Counted from the first letter of the stretch, positions 17,947 to 26,622 are shown. The stretch: 64,000 nucleotides of DNA from Agrobacterium cavarae (GCF_004310285.1 NZ_SISF01000025.1:62169-126168); one strand, 5' to 3'. The notes: generated from the sequence alone by a model not told the origin. A program made the numbers and translations.

Positions 17947-20259
17947 TCACTTGCCCGCGCTGGCGCGTTCGAGGTTCGCCTCATACTGGAACTTGCTGGA
18001 CATATATTGTTTTGGCCAGGGCACGTTCTTCAGCCCGATCTTTGCCGCCTCGTGCAGAGCCCAGGCGGGATCGGCCAGATGAGGACGCGCCACGGCGCAG
18101 AGGTCCGCTCGGCCTGCGGAGATGATGGAGTTGGCATGATCGGCCTCGGAAATGGCGCCGACGGCAATGGTTGGAATACCGATCTCGTTGCGGATCTTGT
18201 CGGAGAAGGGCGTCTGGAACAGGCGTCCATAGACCGGCTTTTCCTCTTTCCAGACTTGGCCCGATGAGCAGTCGATCAGGTCTGCGCCTGCGTCCTTGAA
18301 CATCCTGGCGAAGATCGCGGCATCTTCCGGCGTATTGCCGCCTTCCGTCCAATCATGGCAGGAAAGTCGAACCGAGATCGGCTTGTCTTCCGGCCAGGCT
18401 TCACGCACGGCGGCGAAAACTTCCAGCGGGTAGCGAGCACGGTTTTCGTATGATCCGCCATATTCGTCCTCGCGCCGGTTGGTCAGCGGCGAGAGGAACG
18501 AGGAGATCAGGTAGCCGTGGGCTGCGTGGAATTCCAGCCAGTCGGCGCCGGCTTCCGCTGCGCGACGGGTGGCGGCCACGAAATCGGCCTTCACCCGGTC
18601 CATATCGGCGCGGTCCATCGCCTTGGGAACGACGCTGTGTTTCAGGTAAGGGATCGCCGAGGCGGAGAGAAGCGGCCATCCGCCTTCCTCCAGAGGCTGA
18701 TCGATGCCGTCCCATGCCCGTTTGGTTGCGCCCTTGCGTCCTGCATGACCAAGCTGGATGCCGACCTTGGCGGCGCTATTGGTGTGAACGAAATCGACAA
18801 AGCGCTTCCAGCCCTTCGTCTGCTCGTCGTTCCACAGACCAAGGCACCCGGGCGTGATGCGGGCATCCGGAGAGACGCAGGTCATTTCAGCGAAGATCAG
18901 ACCAGCACCGCCGAGCGCACGGGCGCCGAGATGGACCATATGGAAATCGTCGAGTAGACCATCCGTCGCCGAGTACATCGCCATGGGAGAGACAACGATG
19001 CGGTTTGGCAGCGTCGTGCCGCGCGACGTATAGGGTGTGAACATTGGAGGCAGGCAGCGCTCGTTCTCCTTGACGGCGAGGCCCGAGTGACGGGCGAACC
19101 AGTGCTCGTAACCCTCGAGCCATTCCTTGTCCCGCAGACGCACGTTCTCGTGGCTGATGCGCTGCGAGCGGGTCAGCATGGAATACATGAACTGTTCCGG
19201 CGGGAGCGTATCGGCATAGCGATCGCCAACGACTTCGAACCATTCCATGGCGTTTCGGGCGGCGTTCTGGATGCGGGCCACGTCGACGCGGCGGATGTCC
19301 TCATAGGTCTTCAGCACATCGGCGATGCTATCCTTGCCGTGGCCAGCCTTGTTGAACTGGTTGGCAAGCTCGATTGCATCATCGATCGCAAGCTTCGTGC
19401 CAGAGCCGATGGCGAAATGCGCGGTGTGAGCGGCGTCGCCCATCAGTACCACATGGGAGTTGCCGTTGAAGTGGCTCCACTTGCCGCAGATCAGCCGGTT
19501 GAAGTTTAGCCAGGCGGAACCGACCATGTGGCGCGCATTGGTCATCAACTCGGCGCCTTCAAGCGTCTCAGCAAAGAGGTTCTGACAGAAATCGATCGAT
19601 TCCTGCTGGGTCATCTGGCCGAGGCCATGGTCCTCGTAAGCCTTCTCGGTGGTTTCGACGATGAAGGTCGAGGTATTCTCATCGAATTTGTAGATATGCG
19701 CCTGGAACCAGCCGTGATCGGTCTTGCGGAAGTCGAAGGTGAAAGCGTCGAAGAGCTTGTTGGTGCCGAGCCAGATGTAGCGGTTCGGGCGCTTGACGAG
19801 GTCCGGTTGGAACACTTCCGGATAGCGGTTGCGGACCTTGGAGTTGAAGCCGTCGGAGGCGATGATCAGATCCGCATCGGGGAAATCCTGGTCGCCGCCG
19901 GCGTCGGTTTCGAAGACCAGTTCAACGCCGAGCGCCTCACAGCGGCTCTGGAGAATGTTGAGAAGCTTCTTGCGACCAATGCCGACAAAGCCGTGGCCGG
20001 TGGTGCGCTGGCGCGTACCTTTGAAGAGCACCTCGATATCGTCCCAGTGGTTGAAAGCCTGCTGGATTTCGTCAGCGCTTTCCTTGTCCCATGTCTGCAT
20101 GGACGCCATGGTCTGGTCGGAGAAGACGACGCCCCAACCGAATGTGTCATAGGGGCGGTTGCGCTCGATGACGCGGATATGATGCTCGGGATGCAGTTTC
20201 TTCATCAGCAGGCTGAAATAGAGCCCTGCCGGGCCTCCACCGATACAAACGATACGCAT
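17947..20259 (-). CDS. Bifunctional flavin monooxygenase/Old Yellow Enzyme fusion (salicylyl-CoA 5-hydroxylase / 2-aminobenzoyl-CoA monooxygenase-reductase type)
   Basis: 770 residues in two catalytic parts. Residues 1-370 are a group A FAD monooxygenase (MRIVCIGGGPAGLYFSLLMKK; MGDAAHTAHFAIGSGTKLAIDDA). Residues about 395-765 are an Old Yellow Enzyme-like FMN reductase (PNRIVVSPMAMYSA; QLGHAGRKG; HAAHGYLISSFLSPLTNRR). This layout matches 2-aminobenzoyl-CoA monooxygenase/reductase of Azoarcus evansii and proteins annotated as bifunctional salicylyl-CoA 5-hydroxylase/oxidoreductase. Such enzymes hydroxylate and dearomatise an aryl-CoA. It is first in a seven-gene operon and its promoter region holds two inverted repeats. 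No aryl-CoA ligase gene is nearby. Confidence 0.9.
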   Translation of the reverse strand: MRIVCIGGGPAGLYFSLLMKKLHPEHHIRVIERNRPYDTFGWGVVFSDQTMASMQTWDKESADEIQQAFNHWDDIEVLFKGTRQRTTGHGFVGIGRKKLLNILQSRCEALGVELVFETDAGGDQDFPDADLIIASDGFNSKVRNRYPEVFQPDLVKRPNRYIWLGTNKLFDAFTFDFRKTDHGWFQAHIYKFDENTSTFIVETTEKAYEDHGLGQMTQQESIDFCQNLFAETLEGAELMTNARHMVGSAWLNFNRLICGKWSHFNGNSHVVLMGDAAHTAHFAIGSGTKLAIDDAIELANQFNKAGHGKDSIADVLKTYEDIRRVDVARIQNAARNAMEWFEVVGDRYADTLPPEQFMYSMLTRSQRISHENVRLRDKEWLEGYEHWFARHSGLAVKENERCLPPMFTPYTSRGTTLPNRIVVSPMAMYSATDGLLDDFHMVHLGARALGGAGLIFAEMTCVSPDARITPGCLGLWNDEQTKGWKRFVDFVHTNSAAKVGIQLGHAGRKGATKRAWDGIDQPLEEGGWPLLSASAIPYLKHSVVPKAMDRADMDRVKADFVAATRRAAEAGADWLEFHAAHGYLISSFLSPLTNRREDEYGGSYENRARYPLEVFAAVREAWPEDKPISVRLSCHDWTEGGNTPEDAAIFARMFKDAGADLIDCSSGQVWKEEKPVYGRLFQTPFSDKIRNEIGIPTIAVGAISEADHANSIISAGRADLCAVARPHLADPAWALHEAAKIGLKNVPWPKQYMSSKFQYEANLERASAGK

Positions 20260-20340
20260 GTAACCCTCCGTGGCTTTGGGTGCGCCGTCATGTGCGCTTA
20301 TTTGAAGATTAAACTAATTTTCGATATCGGGACTGTCAAG

Positions 20341-20354
20341 TATGCAGATGCATA
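20341..20354. promoter_or_regulatory. Inverted repeat TATGCA-GA-TGCATA upstream of the fusion-enzyme operon
   Basis: A perfect 6-bp inverted repeat with a 2-bp spacer, 82-95 bp before the operon start. Similar TGCATA palindromes lie at 26452-26461 (before iorA) and 44559-44566 (before the cyclase operon). Confidence 0.45.
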
Positions 20355-20362
20355 TATCGAAT

Positions 20363-20384
20363 TTTATTTTAGACTTAAAATAAA
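20363..20384. promoter_or_regulatory. Candidate operator: 9-bp inverted repeat containing TTTAGACTTAAA
   Basis: Arms TTTATTTTA and TAAAATAAA are perfect complements around GACT. The core 20368-20379 matches the shared motif TTTARRCTTRAA found before the LLM gene (21673), iorA (26532) and the cyclase operon (44419). Confidence 0.6.
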
Positions 20385-20522
20385 TGGTCGCAGGGGTGGT
20401 GCCTGCGACCTTTGGAAATCGGGGTTCGTGTTGCCAAAGTTTTCGCCAAAGGCGCGCTAAACCTTTGTTTTCATTACAAGAGGCTTCAAGCCTTGATAGC
20501 TTCAGCTTGCAAGAGCGGCATG

Positions 20523-21626
20523 CTACCTTGCGACAGGCACACGAATGCCCGCCTGCTCCAAAAGCGGCAGAACGGCATCCCGGAAGTATGGGAACTCCTC
20601 GGCGTAATCGACGAAGGAGAGCGTCGTCCCGGCAAAGCCAGCCTTGTGCAGCGAGACCAGTCCCTCTGCCACCTGCTGCGGGGTTCCGACCAGCGGGAAA
20701 CCACCATGGCCGGCGGCCATACGATCTCTGATGAGTGCCAGAAGATCGTGTGGGAAGGAATGGGCGTGGGCAAATTGCAGCTTCACCAGATTATCCACCG
20801 CGCCCCAGTCGGCATTGTCCTTGCCGAAATGCTGCAGATAGTCGGTCGCCTCCTTTTCGGTCGGACGGCAGACGACATGTGAGAAGGTCAAGACGCCGGT
20901 ATTATGGCCGGCTTCCGCACCCTTTGCCTTCAACTCCGCAATCTCCGCGGCGGAGCGGCTGAGATCGATTGCCGGGGTAAAGAGGAAATCGGCATTGCGC
21001 AGGGCAAAGTCTCGGCCCTGTCCGGAGCCTGCGGCATTCAGGATGGGCACCTTGCGGGAAGGGCGGGGATCGCCAAGAATGTTCTTCAGGTGGAAATACG
21101 TACCGTCGTAATCGAACGCCTTCTCCCTCTGCCAGAGCGCCTTGACGACATCGAACCACTCTTCGGCATAGGCGTAGCGGCTCTCGTGATCGGCGGGGAG
21201 ATTGAGCCCCAGTGCCTCATATTCCGGCTGGTTCCAGCCAGCCACGATGTTCAACCCGACGCGACCGTTGCTGATCTGATCGATGGTGGCGATCTGCTTT
21301 GCCACCACGGCTGGATGATTGGCGGCGGTATGAATGGTGGCGAAGACATTGATGTTGCGGGTGCTGGCCAGCAATCCTGCAGCCCATGTCATTGTTTCCA
21401 GCACGTTGCCGTGGAAATTCGTCTCGCCGCCATAACCGATCCAGCGGGCGATTGGCAGCATGAAGTCAATCCCTGCATCATCCAGCAGGCGGGCGAGCTT
21501 GAGATTGTTGTTCCAACTGTTGTCCCAGCGCTCCGGCACTTTGGTCACGGACATCCCGCCCGAGCAATTGGATGCGAATGTGCCAAGCAAAAACTGCCCG
21601 GCGGCGAACATTGAGTTCTCCGTCAT
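20523..21626 (-). CDS. LLM-class flavin-dependent monooxygenase (RutA/alkanesulfonate monooxygenase-like)
   Basis: 367 residues of luciferase-like monooxygenase. Recognisable stretches are GIDFMLPIARWIGYGG, RINVF-type strand NINVFATIHTAANHPAVVAKQIATIDQISNGRVGLNIVAGWNQPEYEALG and the flavin-phosphate loop near GSGQGRDFALRNADF. These resemble RutA and dialkylsulfone/alkanesulfonate monooxygenases, which need reduced FMN from a separate reductase. The flavin reductase at 24587-25096 is the nearest supplier. It is a single-gene unit with a candidate operator 47-58 bp upstream and diverges from the MarR-like gene. Confidence 0.9.
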   Translation of the reverse strand: MTENSMFAAGQFLLGTFASNCSGGMSVTKVPERWDNSWNNNLKLARLLDDAGIDFMLPIARWIGYGGETNFHGNVLETMTWAAGLLASTRNINVFATIHTAANHPAVVAKQIATIDQISNGRVGLNIVAGWNQPEYEALGLNLPADHESRYAYAEEWFDVVKALWQREKAFDYDGTYFHLKNILGDPRPSRKVPILNAAGSGQGRDFALRNADFLFTPAIDLSRSAAEIAELKAKGAEAGHNTGVLTFSHVVCRPTEKEATDYLQHFGKDNADWGAVDNLVKLQFAHAHSFPHDLLALIRDRMAAGHGGFPLVGTPQQVAEGLVSLHKAGFAGTTLSFVDYAEEFPYFRDAVLPLLEQAGIRVPVAR

Positions 21627-21672
21627 GGTTGGTTCCCCATTTTTATAATAGAATTTACAATAGAAAGTCTAT

Positions 21673-21684
21673 TTTAAACTTGAA
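21673..21684. promoter_or_regulatory. Candidate operator TTTAAACTTGAA before the LLM monooxygenase gene
   Basis: Matches the shared 12-bp motif TTTARRCTTRAA of this island. It lies in the divergent promoter between the LLM gene and the MarR-like gene, 47-58 bp from the LLM start. Confidence 0.5.
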
Positions 21685-21731
21685 GCTTGTCAATGGGCAA
21701 TCGAGCCCTCACAAAGGCACTAAAGTGCTGT

Positions 21732-21821
21732 GCGTCCTAGTGGACGCAAAAAGGACGCTTTACCTTTTTGAATCAACGCATCGTGCTTTCCGAAAATCGA
21801 GGCCAATTTTCGGGCCGATGC
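21732..21821. repeat. RIME-like palindromic intergenic repeat, copy 1
   Basis: Two linked palindromes: GCGTCC-TAG-TGGACGC, then GCATCGTGC followed by CCGAAAAT and ATTTTCGG arms and GCCGATGC. The same unit recurs at 31775-31870, 53053-53133 and 54851-54895. It resembles the short mosaic repeats (RIME) known from rhizobial intergenic regions. Confidence 0.75.
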
Positions 21822-21848
21822 AGTAGCAAGAGCAGGGCGACGAGATCG

Positions 21849-22424
21849 ATGAGCAAGCAGAAGGGCGGCGACGAAAAGCAGGATCAGGACCCGGCACTGG
21901 ACCGGCGTTGGCATCTGGCCCGCACGCCCGTCGAAGTCGATCTGGCGGAGGCCGAATTCGCGTTGATGCGCGCCTTCGAGGCGTTTGGCCGATGGCAGGC
22001 CGAGTGCCTAGGCTCAGTGGTCGATCTTGCGGTGAGTGGTCCGGAAAACGCCATGCTGCATATCATCCGCATGAACGAGCGGCCGAAATCGATCAAGGAT
22101 CTGGCGCGACTGGCCAATCGCGAAGACATCCCGAACATGCAATATAGCCTGCGCAAGCTGATCGCAGCCGGTCTGGTTCAAAAGAGCGGCAGCGGACGGT
22201 CGGGCGTCGTCTACAGCGTGACCGAGAAGGGCAAGCTGGTGACCGATCGCTATGCGGATGTGCGCGCCTCGCTACTGGCGAAGGCGGTTCAATCCGTGCC
22301 GGAGCTACGCCATCGTCTTGAAGACGCAACCACCACGCTCGATTTGATGACCGGAATCTACGAGCATGCGGCGTTGAGTGCCGCGACCCATCGTCGCCTG
22401 CCGAAAGAACCGATGGAAGACTGA
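21849..22424 (+). CDS. Winged-helix MarR-like transcriptional regulator
   Basis: 191 residues. The winged-helix domain spans about residues 60-125 (IKDLARLANREDIPNMQYSLRKLIAAGLVQKSGSGRSGVVYSVTEKGKLV), flanked by helices that would form the dimer interface. The start at 21849 is chosen because the longer frame upstream reads through the intergenic repeat. It is divergent from the LLM gene and converges on the StyA-like gene. Its position inside the island makes it a likely local regulator and a candidate for binding the shared TTTARRCTTRAA motif. Confidence 0.85.
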   Translation: MSKQKGGDEKQDQDPALDRRWHLARTPVEVDLAEAEFALMRAFEAFGRWQAECLGSVVDLAVSGPENAMLHIIRMNERPKSIKDLARLANREDIPNMQYSLRKLIAAGLVQKSGSGRSGVVYSVTEKGKLVTDRYADVRASLLAKAVQSVPELRHRLEDATTTLDLMTGIYEHAALSAATHRRLPKEPMED

Positions 22425-22445
22425 GGCCGCGCGGATGCGCGGCCT
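22424..22445. terminator. Hairpin between convergent genes (possible bidirectional terminator)
   Basis: AGGCCGCGC-GGAT-GCGCGGCCT, a 9-bp perfect stem that begins at the stop codon of the MarR-like gene and lies 18 bp from the StyA-like stop. No clear T tract on either side. Confidence 0.5.
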
Positions 22446-22463
22446 GTCAACTCGTGAAAAGAC

Positions 22464-23696
22464 TTAAGCGGCAAGCTTTGTCAGATAGGCATCGGCTTCT
22501 TCCGGGACGGCGAACCATGGGAAGAAGTCGCGCGGATCGTTGAAGCCGTTGGCGATGCGCTTTGCCAGTGCGGGATAGGCCTGGGCCGAGCCCATGATGT
22601 TCAGCACATGCGGGGGTGGTGGCGCGAGCAGCGCATTCGTCCAGCCGACCACATATTGCGCATAGCTCCAATAGGCCTCGAAGGTTGCCTGCTTGAAGGC
22701 GTCGTCAAACGGCCTGTCGCCATGGGCGAGGATGGCATCCATATAATATTTCGCCGCTTTCGATGCGTTGTTCGACCCTTGCCCGGTGATCGGGTCGTTG
22801 AGGCAGACGGCGTCGGCCAGGCCAAGGACCGTTGCACCCGAGGGCAGCTTACCGATCGGCTTGCGCACCGTCGGAGCAAAGGCTCCAGCCAGGCGGCCAT
22901 TGTCATCCGTCAGCGACACATTGGTACAGCGCTCCGCCTCCCAAGGCAGGAAGGTGTCGAGAATCCATTTCGATTTTTCGAGATGCGCGTCCGGAGAGTT
23001 CACATCTCTCCAGCAGTCCATCGGGCCGCCAGGAATGCCTTCGAACACCATGATGTCGCAGGCGCCCGTGGTGGTGAGCGCCGGGAAGGTGAAGTACTCA
23101 CCGACACCCGGAATGAGATTGAAATTGACCGCCGAATGACCGGCGCGCGGCGCCATGCCCTTCACATAGGTCAGCGCCAGCGCGCGCTGCGGCTTGTCAT
23201 AGGGCGAGCGTTGCGGATCGCGCTCGAACATCTTGGCGATATCGCCCTTGCCAGCGGCGACAATCACCAGATCGCTTTCCCGCGCATAGGTTTCGAGGTC
23301 TTCGATCCCGGCATCATGGATGGTCAACTGCCCACCGCGATGTTCGAATTCCGTCAGCCAGCGCGGGATCTTGACGCGCTGATCGACGCTCTGGGCCTTG
23401 CTGTCGAGCTTTCCATTCCACTCGATAGCCTTGCCGCCATCGGGTGCCGGAACCACGAAGTTGATCGAATCGACGGTGGGGCAGCTGTCGCCCCAGAAGT
23501 TCAGACCGAGTTCGCGCTCATTCTGCAAGGCGTTATCGAACATGCACTGGCTGGACAGAACCCGACCGGCGGCGATCTCTTCTGCCGTTCTGTTTTGTAC
23601 GATGTGAACCGCGTGCCCCGCATCCAGCAGGCCACAGGCGAGTTGCAGTCCGGACTGGCCGCCGCCAACAATGGTGAAACTGCGCTTCTTCGTCAT
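22464..23696 (-). CDS. Styrene/indole monooxygenase (StyA)-like FAD monooxygenase
   Basis: About 410 residues, near the 415 of StyA. It starts MTKKRSFTIVGGGQSGLQLACGLL with the GxGxxG dinucleotide fold, and has NDPITGQGSNNASKAAKYYMDAI, the FAD-binding DG-like region of group E monooxygenases. These enzymes epoxidise styrene or indole with FADH2 from a partner reductase; a StyB-like reductase is encoded two genes upstream in the same operon. The start at 23696 has AGGGAG about 8 bases before it; an ATG two codons earlier is too close to the ribosome site. Substrate probably indolic or styrene-like. Confidence 0.88.
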   Translation of the reverse strand: MTKKRSFTIVGGGQSGLQLACGLLDAGHAVHIVQNRTAEEIAAGRVLSSQCMFDNALQNERELGLNFWGDSCPTVDSINFVVPAPDGGKAIEWNGKLDSKAQSVDQRVKIPRWLTEFEHRGGQLTIHDAGIEDLETYARESDLVIVAAGKGDIAKMFERDPQRSPYDKPQRALALTYVKGMAPRAGHSAVNFNLIPGVGEYFTFPALTTTGACDIMVFEGIPGGPMDCWRDVNSPDAHLEKSKWILDTFLPWEAERCTNVSLTDDNGRLAGAFAPTVRKPIGKLPSGATVLGLADAVCLNDPITGQGSNNASKAAKYYMDAILAHGDRPFDDAFKQATFEAYWSYAQYVVGWTNALLAPPPPHVLNIMGSAQAYPALAKRIANGFNDPRDFFPWFAVPEEADAYLTKLAA

Positions 23697-23759
23697 TTCC
23701 ATTCTCCCTGTTTTCTCAAGTTCCGCTGTGATGTTCCCGTTTATTGATCTCAGCACGGC

Positions 23760-24545
23760 TCAATCCATGAGGCGCGGGATAGCCGGCTCGTTGCGTTCCG
23801 GTCCCATGGCGGTGTAGCCGCCATCGACGCGAATATCGGTGCCGGTAATGAAGCTCGCATTGTCGGAGAGGAGAAAGGCCACGGCTTCCGCCACTTCTTC
23901 GGGGCTGCCGGTGCGTCCCAGCAGGTGAAAATCCTTGGCGACGCTGTCTGCCTTTTCGCGGGTGTTCTTGGTCAACTCGACCATCACATTGCTCCAGGTC
24001 CAGCCGGGAGACACGGCATTGACGCGAATGCCGTCAGGCGCCAGATCCATGGCCTGGTTGCGGGTCAATTGCAGGATCGCGGCCTTCGAAACGGGATATA
24101 CCCACCGTCCGGTCTGTGCGACGCGCGACGAGATCGAGCCGAAATTGACGATGGCGCCCTTGTTCTTGGCGAGGTGCTTGTGGGCTGCCTGCATGAGAGC
24201 GATCGAGCCGACGACGTTGATGTCGAAGGCCTCCAGCCAGTCGGCCCGGCTCGTCTCAACGCCATTGTCGAGATAGGTACAGGCGACATTGACGAGAAAG
24301 TCGAGGCGGCCGGTGGCTTCCACGGTCTTCTCAACGAGCGCGCCGATGTCGGTATCGCTGGTAATGTCGGTGCGGATGAAGTGGACCTTCTCTCCCGCGC
24401 GCTCAGCCACTGCCTGACCGGCCTCATCATTGATATCGGCAATCACCACCGAAAGGCCGTAGCCGGCAAGCACCTTGGCAATACCCTCGCCAATCAGTGT
24501 CGCGCCGCCGGAAATGATCGCAGTTTTCCCTTGAAGTCCGCGCAT
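23760..24545 (-). CDS. Divergent SDR-family oxidoreductase
   Basis: 261 residues. The SDR fold is clear (WVYPVSK active-site Tyr/Lys, IRVDGGYTAM near the C-terminus), but two normally firm motifs are altered. The cofactor loop reads SGGATLIGEG, with Leu in place of the middle Gly, and the NNAG motif reads NVACTY. AAGGAG sits 6 bases before the ATG at 24545. It lies between the flavin reductase and monooxygenase genes, 41 and 63 bp away, so it probably acts on the monooxygenase product. Cofactor binding should be regarded as unproven. Confidence 0.85.
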   Translation of the reverse strand: MRGLQGKTAIISGGATLIGEGIAKVLAGYGLSVVIADINDEAGQAVAERAGEKVHFIRTDITSDTDIGALVEKTVEATGRLDFLVNVACTYLDNGVETSRADWLEAFDINVVGSIALMQAAHKHLAKNKGAIVNFGSISSRVAQTGRWVYPVSKAAILQLTRNQAMDLAPDGIRVNAVSPGWTWSNVMVELTKNTREKADSVAKDFHLLGRTGSPEEVAEAVAFLLSDNASFITGTDIRVDGGYTAMGPERNEPAIPRLMD

Positions 24546-24586
24546 CGTCGTCTCCTTGCAAATGTCAGCAGAAATTGTGAGTGGAT

Positions 24587-25096
24587 TCAGGCCGCGGCCT
24601 GCGGCGGAGCCGCTGCCGTCAAAAACGCGCCGTTGCCGTAGATCAGCGGATTGTCGTCTTCCGGTGCGCAATGCGTCTTGGCGACGGTGCCGATCAGGAT
24701 CAGATGCGTGCCGAACTCCTTGACCTCGGCGATCTCGCATTCGAAGGAGACGCAGGTCTGGGACAGGACCGGCGCGCCGGTGATAGCGCCCTTGATCCAC
24801 TCGCCGGCGGCAAAGCGTTCTTCACGCACGAGGCCAGCGCGCCCGGCAAAGACTTCCGCCACCGGCTGTTGATCGAGCGCCAGCACGTTGACGGCAAACA
24901 CGCCGCTTGCTTCTACCACGGCTGCCACCGAACTCGATCGATTGACGCAGGCCAGAAGTGATGGAGGCTCGGTCGATAGCGAACAGACGGCGGTGGCCGT
25001 CAGCCCGCAGCGGTTGCCCTCTGCATCCATGGAAGTGATGATGGTGACACCGCCGGTCAGCTTGCGCATGCCGGCGCGGAATTCCTCGCTACTCAT
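24587..25096 (-). CDS. Flavin reductase (StyB/HpaC-like)
   Basis: 169 residues of the flavin reductase-like domain: MRKLTGGVTIITSMDAEGNRCGLTATAVCSLSTEPPSLLACVNRSS at the N-terminus and FECEIAEVKEFGTHLILIGTVAKTH further on. It would pass reduced FAD/FMN to the StyA-like enzyme in the same operon and perhaps to the LLM enzyme. The start at 25096 has AAGGGAA upstream; the frame remains open further upstream but that part overlaps the AraC gene region and was rejected. It is the first gene of a three-gene operon divergent from araC. Confidence 0.9.
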   Translation of the reverse strand: MSSEEFRAGMRKLTGGVTIITSMDAEGNRCGLTATAVCSLSTEPPSLLACVNRSSSVAAVVEASGVFAVNVLALDQQPVAEVFAGRAGLVREERFAAGEWIKGAITGAPVLSQTCVSFECEIAEVKEFGTHLILIGTVAKTHCAPEDDNPLIYGNGAFLTAAAPPQAAA

Positions 25097-25137
25097 GTTT
25101 TTGTTCCCTTTGCGAATGGATTTCGCATTCGTTTTAT

Positions 25138-25145
25138 GTTTAAAC
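25138..25145. promoter_or_regulatory. GTTTAAAC palindrome before the flavin reductase operon
   Basis: TTTAAACTT at 25139-25147 matches the first nine positions of the shared TTTARRCTTRAA motif but not the last three. It lies about 45 bp before the reductase start in the divergent promoter with the AraC-family gene. Weak evidence. Confidence 0.35.
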
Positions 25146-25261
25146 TTTCGATGATGTTCCGGCGAATAGGTCCAATCGGCAATCCAGATTGCGCAGGGAT
25201 TTGTCCAGTTTCGGCGACAGGCGGTCTGAAACTTCACTTTTGTCATTTCGGCGAGTGACTG

Positions 25262-26254
25262 ATGATCGATATCGGCAAGCAGCAGCCAGACGCCCGTCCT
25301 GTGGTGGACACCCATGACGTGGACGAGGCGCGCGAAGCGATCGGACGCATATTCTGTCCGCATTTTCTGCTCGTCGATGGACGTTGGAAAAGCGGCTTTC
25401 ACGCGGTTCACGATGTGGTGGAGGAGCCGGGCCACTCCATCAATGTCGTCTCTTATGGTTCCGCGGTCGAAATCGATCCGGGCGAGCTTTCGCGCTTCTT
25501 TCTTCTGCAGCTTCCAATAAAGGGCAGTGCCGTGGTTCGCTGTGGGAATGATGAGACCCATGTTGCAGAGGGCCGCACGGGAACGCTTCTGTCGCCAACG
25601 CTCTCGACCCGCATGCGTTGGGCGGAGGGATGCGAGAAGCTGATCGTACTGCTGGAACGCGATTTAGTGGAAAGCCATTTCGAGACTCTGGCGCATGAGC
25701 GATCCGAGCGCATCGAGTTCGAACCGGCCATCGATCTGACGTCCGGCATCGGGCAGGGGATCTTTCAGCACAGCCTGCTGATGTCAGGAGCCGCCAAGGA
25801 CAGAGGGCATTTTTCCGAGGCCTATCGGATCATGCTTCGGGACGGGCTGATCAACCTTCTGTTGAGCGGACTGCCGCATAACCGCAAGGGTCTTCTTCAA
25901 CGATCAAGTCCAGGTGCGGGTCCCGTACCGGTTCAGCGCGCCGAAGACTATATCAGGACCAATGCCGAGCGTTCCATCACCGCAGCCGATATTGCCGAGG
26001 CGGCGGGCGTTCCACTGCGCACCCTCCAGGACAGCTATCGAAAGGCCAGGGGGCAAACCTTGATGGAGGCGGTGCAGGAAGCACGCCTGGAGCTTTTGCG
26101 CAAAACCCTGTTGGCGCCATCTGCCGATATTAGTGTCGCAGACGCCGTCTTTTCCTCCGGTCTCGGCCACCTCGGCCGTGCCGCCTTTGCCTATCGAGAA
26201 AGGTACGGCGAAACGCCCTCACAGACATTGCGACAGAGCAGAGGCATGTCTTGA
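25262..26254 (+). CDS. AraC-family transcriptional regulator
   Basis: 330 residues. The N-terminal two thirds form an AraC-binding-like sensor domain. The C-terminus (about 220-325) holds two helix-turn-helix units: ITAADIAEAAGVPLRTLQDSYRKARG and ISVADAVFSSGLGHLGRAAFAYRERYGETPSQTLRQ. It is divergent from the StyB/StyA operon and upstream of iorAB, so it probably activates one or both in response to a pathway compound. A TGA immediately precedes the ATG and no strong ribosome site is seen, so expression may be low. Confidence 0.9.
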   Translation: MIDIGKQQPDARPVVDTHDVDEAREAIGRIFCPHFLLVDGRWKSGFHAVHDVVEEPGHSINVVSYGSAVEIDPGELSRFFLLQLPIKGSAVVRCGNDETHVAEGRTGTLLSPTLSTRMRWAEGCEKLIVLLERDLVESHFETLAHERSERIEFEPAIDLTSGIGQGIFQHSLLMSGAAKDRGHFSEAYRIMLRDGLINLLLSGLPHNRKGLLQRSSPGAGPVPVQRAEDYIRTNAERSITAADIAEAAGVPLRTLQDSYRKARGQTLMEAVQEARLELLRKTLLAPSADISVADAVFSSGLGHLGRAAFAYRERYGETPSQTLRQSRGMS

Positions 26255-26451
26255 CGCGTACGTGACGTGTGACCCGCGACAGGGTTGAACGTCTCGTGAA
26301 CAGCCGTGAGGACGAGCCTTGGAATGGTCCTTTGTGCCGCCTACCCAAATCGATGATGTTTTAAGCGTAAAGAAAATCACCTGCGCTGGCGTTGGCTCCG
26401 CGCCACTGGGGTGGAAAAGTTGCGCCGTGGCGCCGATCTGCGCAAGAAATG

Positions 26452-26461
26452 TGCATATGCA
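26452..26461. promoter_or_regulatory. TGCATATGCA palindrome upstream of iorA
   Basis: A perfect 10-bp palindrome about 165 bp before iorA, followed directly by ATATGG. It is related to the TATGCA/TGCATA inverted repeat at 20341-20354. Confidence 0.4.
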
Positions 26462-26531
26462 TATGGCTTTGCCTGTATAGCCGTGCAAAAATATGCAGTT
26501 TAGAGGCTTGATATCGAGTTTTTGCAATTAC

Positions 26532-26543
26532 TTTAGGCTTAAA
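26532..26543. promoter_or_regulatory. Candidate operator TTTAGGCTTAAA upstream of iorA
   Basis: One base from the perfect palindrome TTTAAGCTTAAA found at 44419-44430. It lies 80-91 bp before the iorA start. Confidence 0.55.
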
Positions 26544-26622
26544 TCTTTCCCTGTTGACATCTGCTCGAAAGTAGAAATATGATTTTGCATATAAAGGCGT
26601 AATAGTCATAAGGGGAACCACC

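Larger units (their letters stand above)
26255..26622. other. Regulatory gap between araC-type gene and iorA (368 bp)
   Basis: No convincing gene is present on either strand. The stretch is AT-rich towards iorA. It contains the palindrome TGCATATGCA, the shared operator-like motif at 26532-26543, a further ATATG/CATAT pair around 26574-26590, and AAGGGGA as ribosome site for iorA. Confidence 0.6.

Noticed and set aside
24587-25561. 324-codon version of the flavin reductase gene
   Set aside because: The extension is antisense to the AraC gene and lacks similarity; ATG at 25096 has a ribosome site and gives the usual length.
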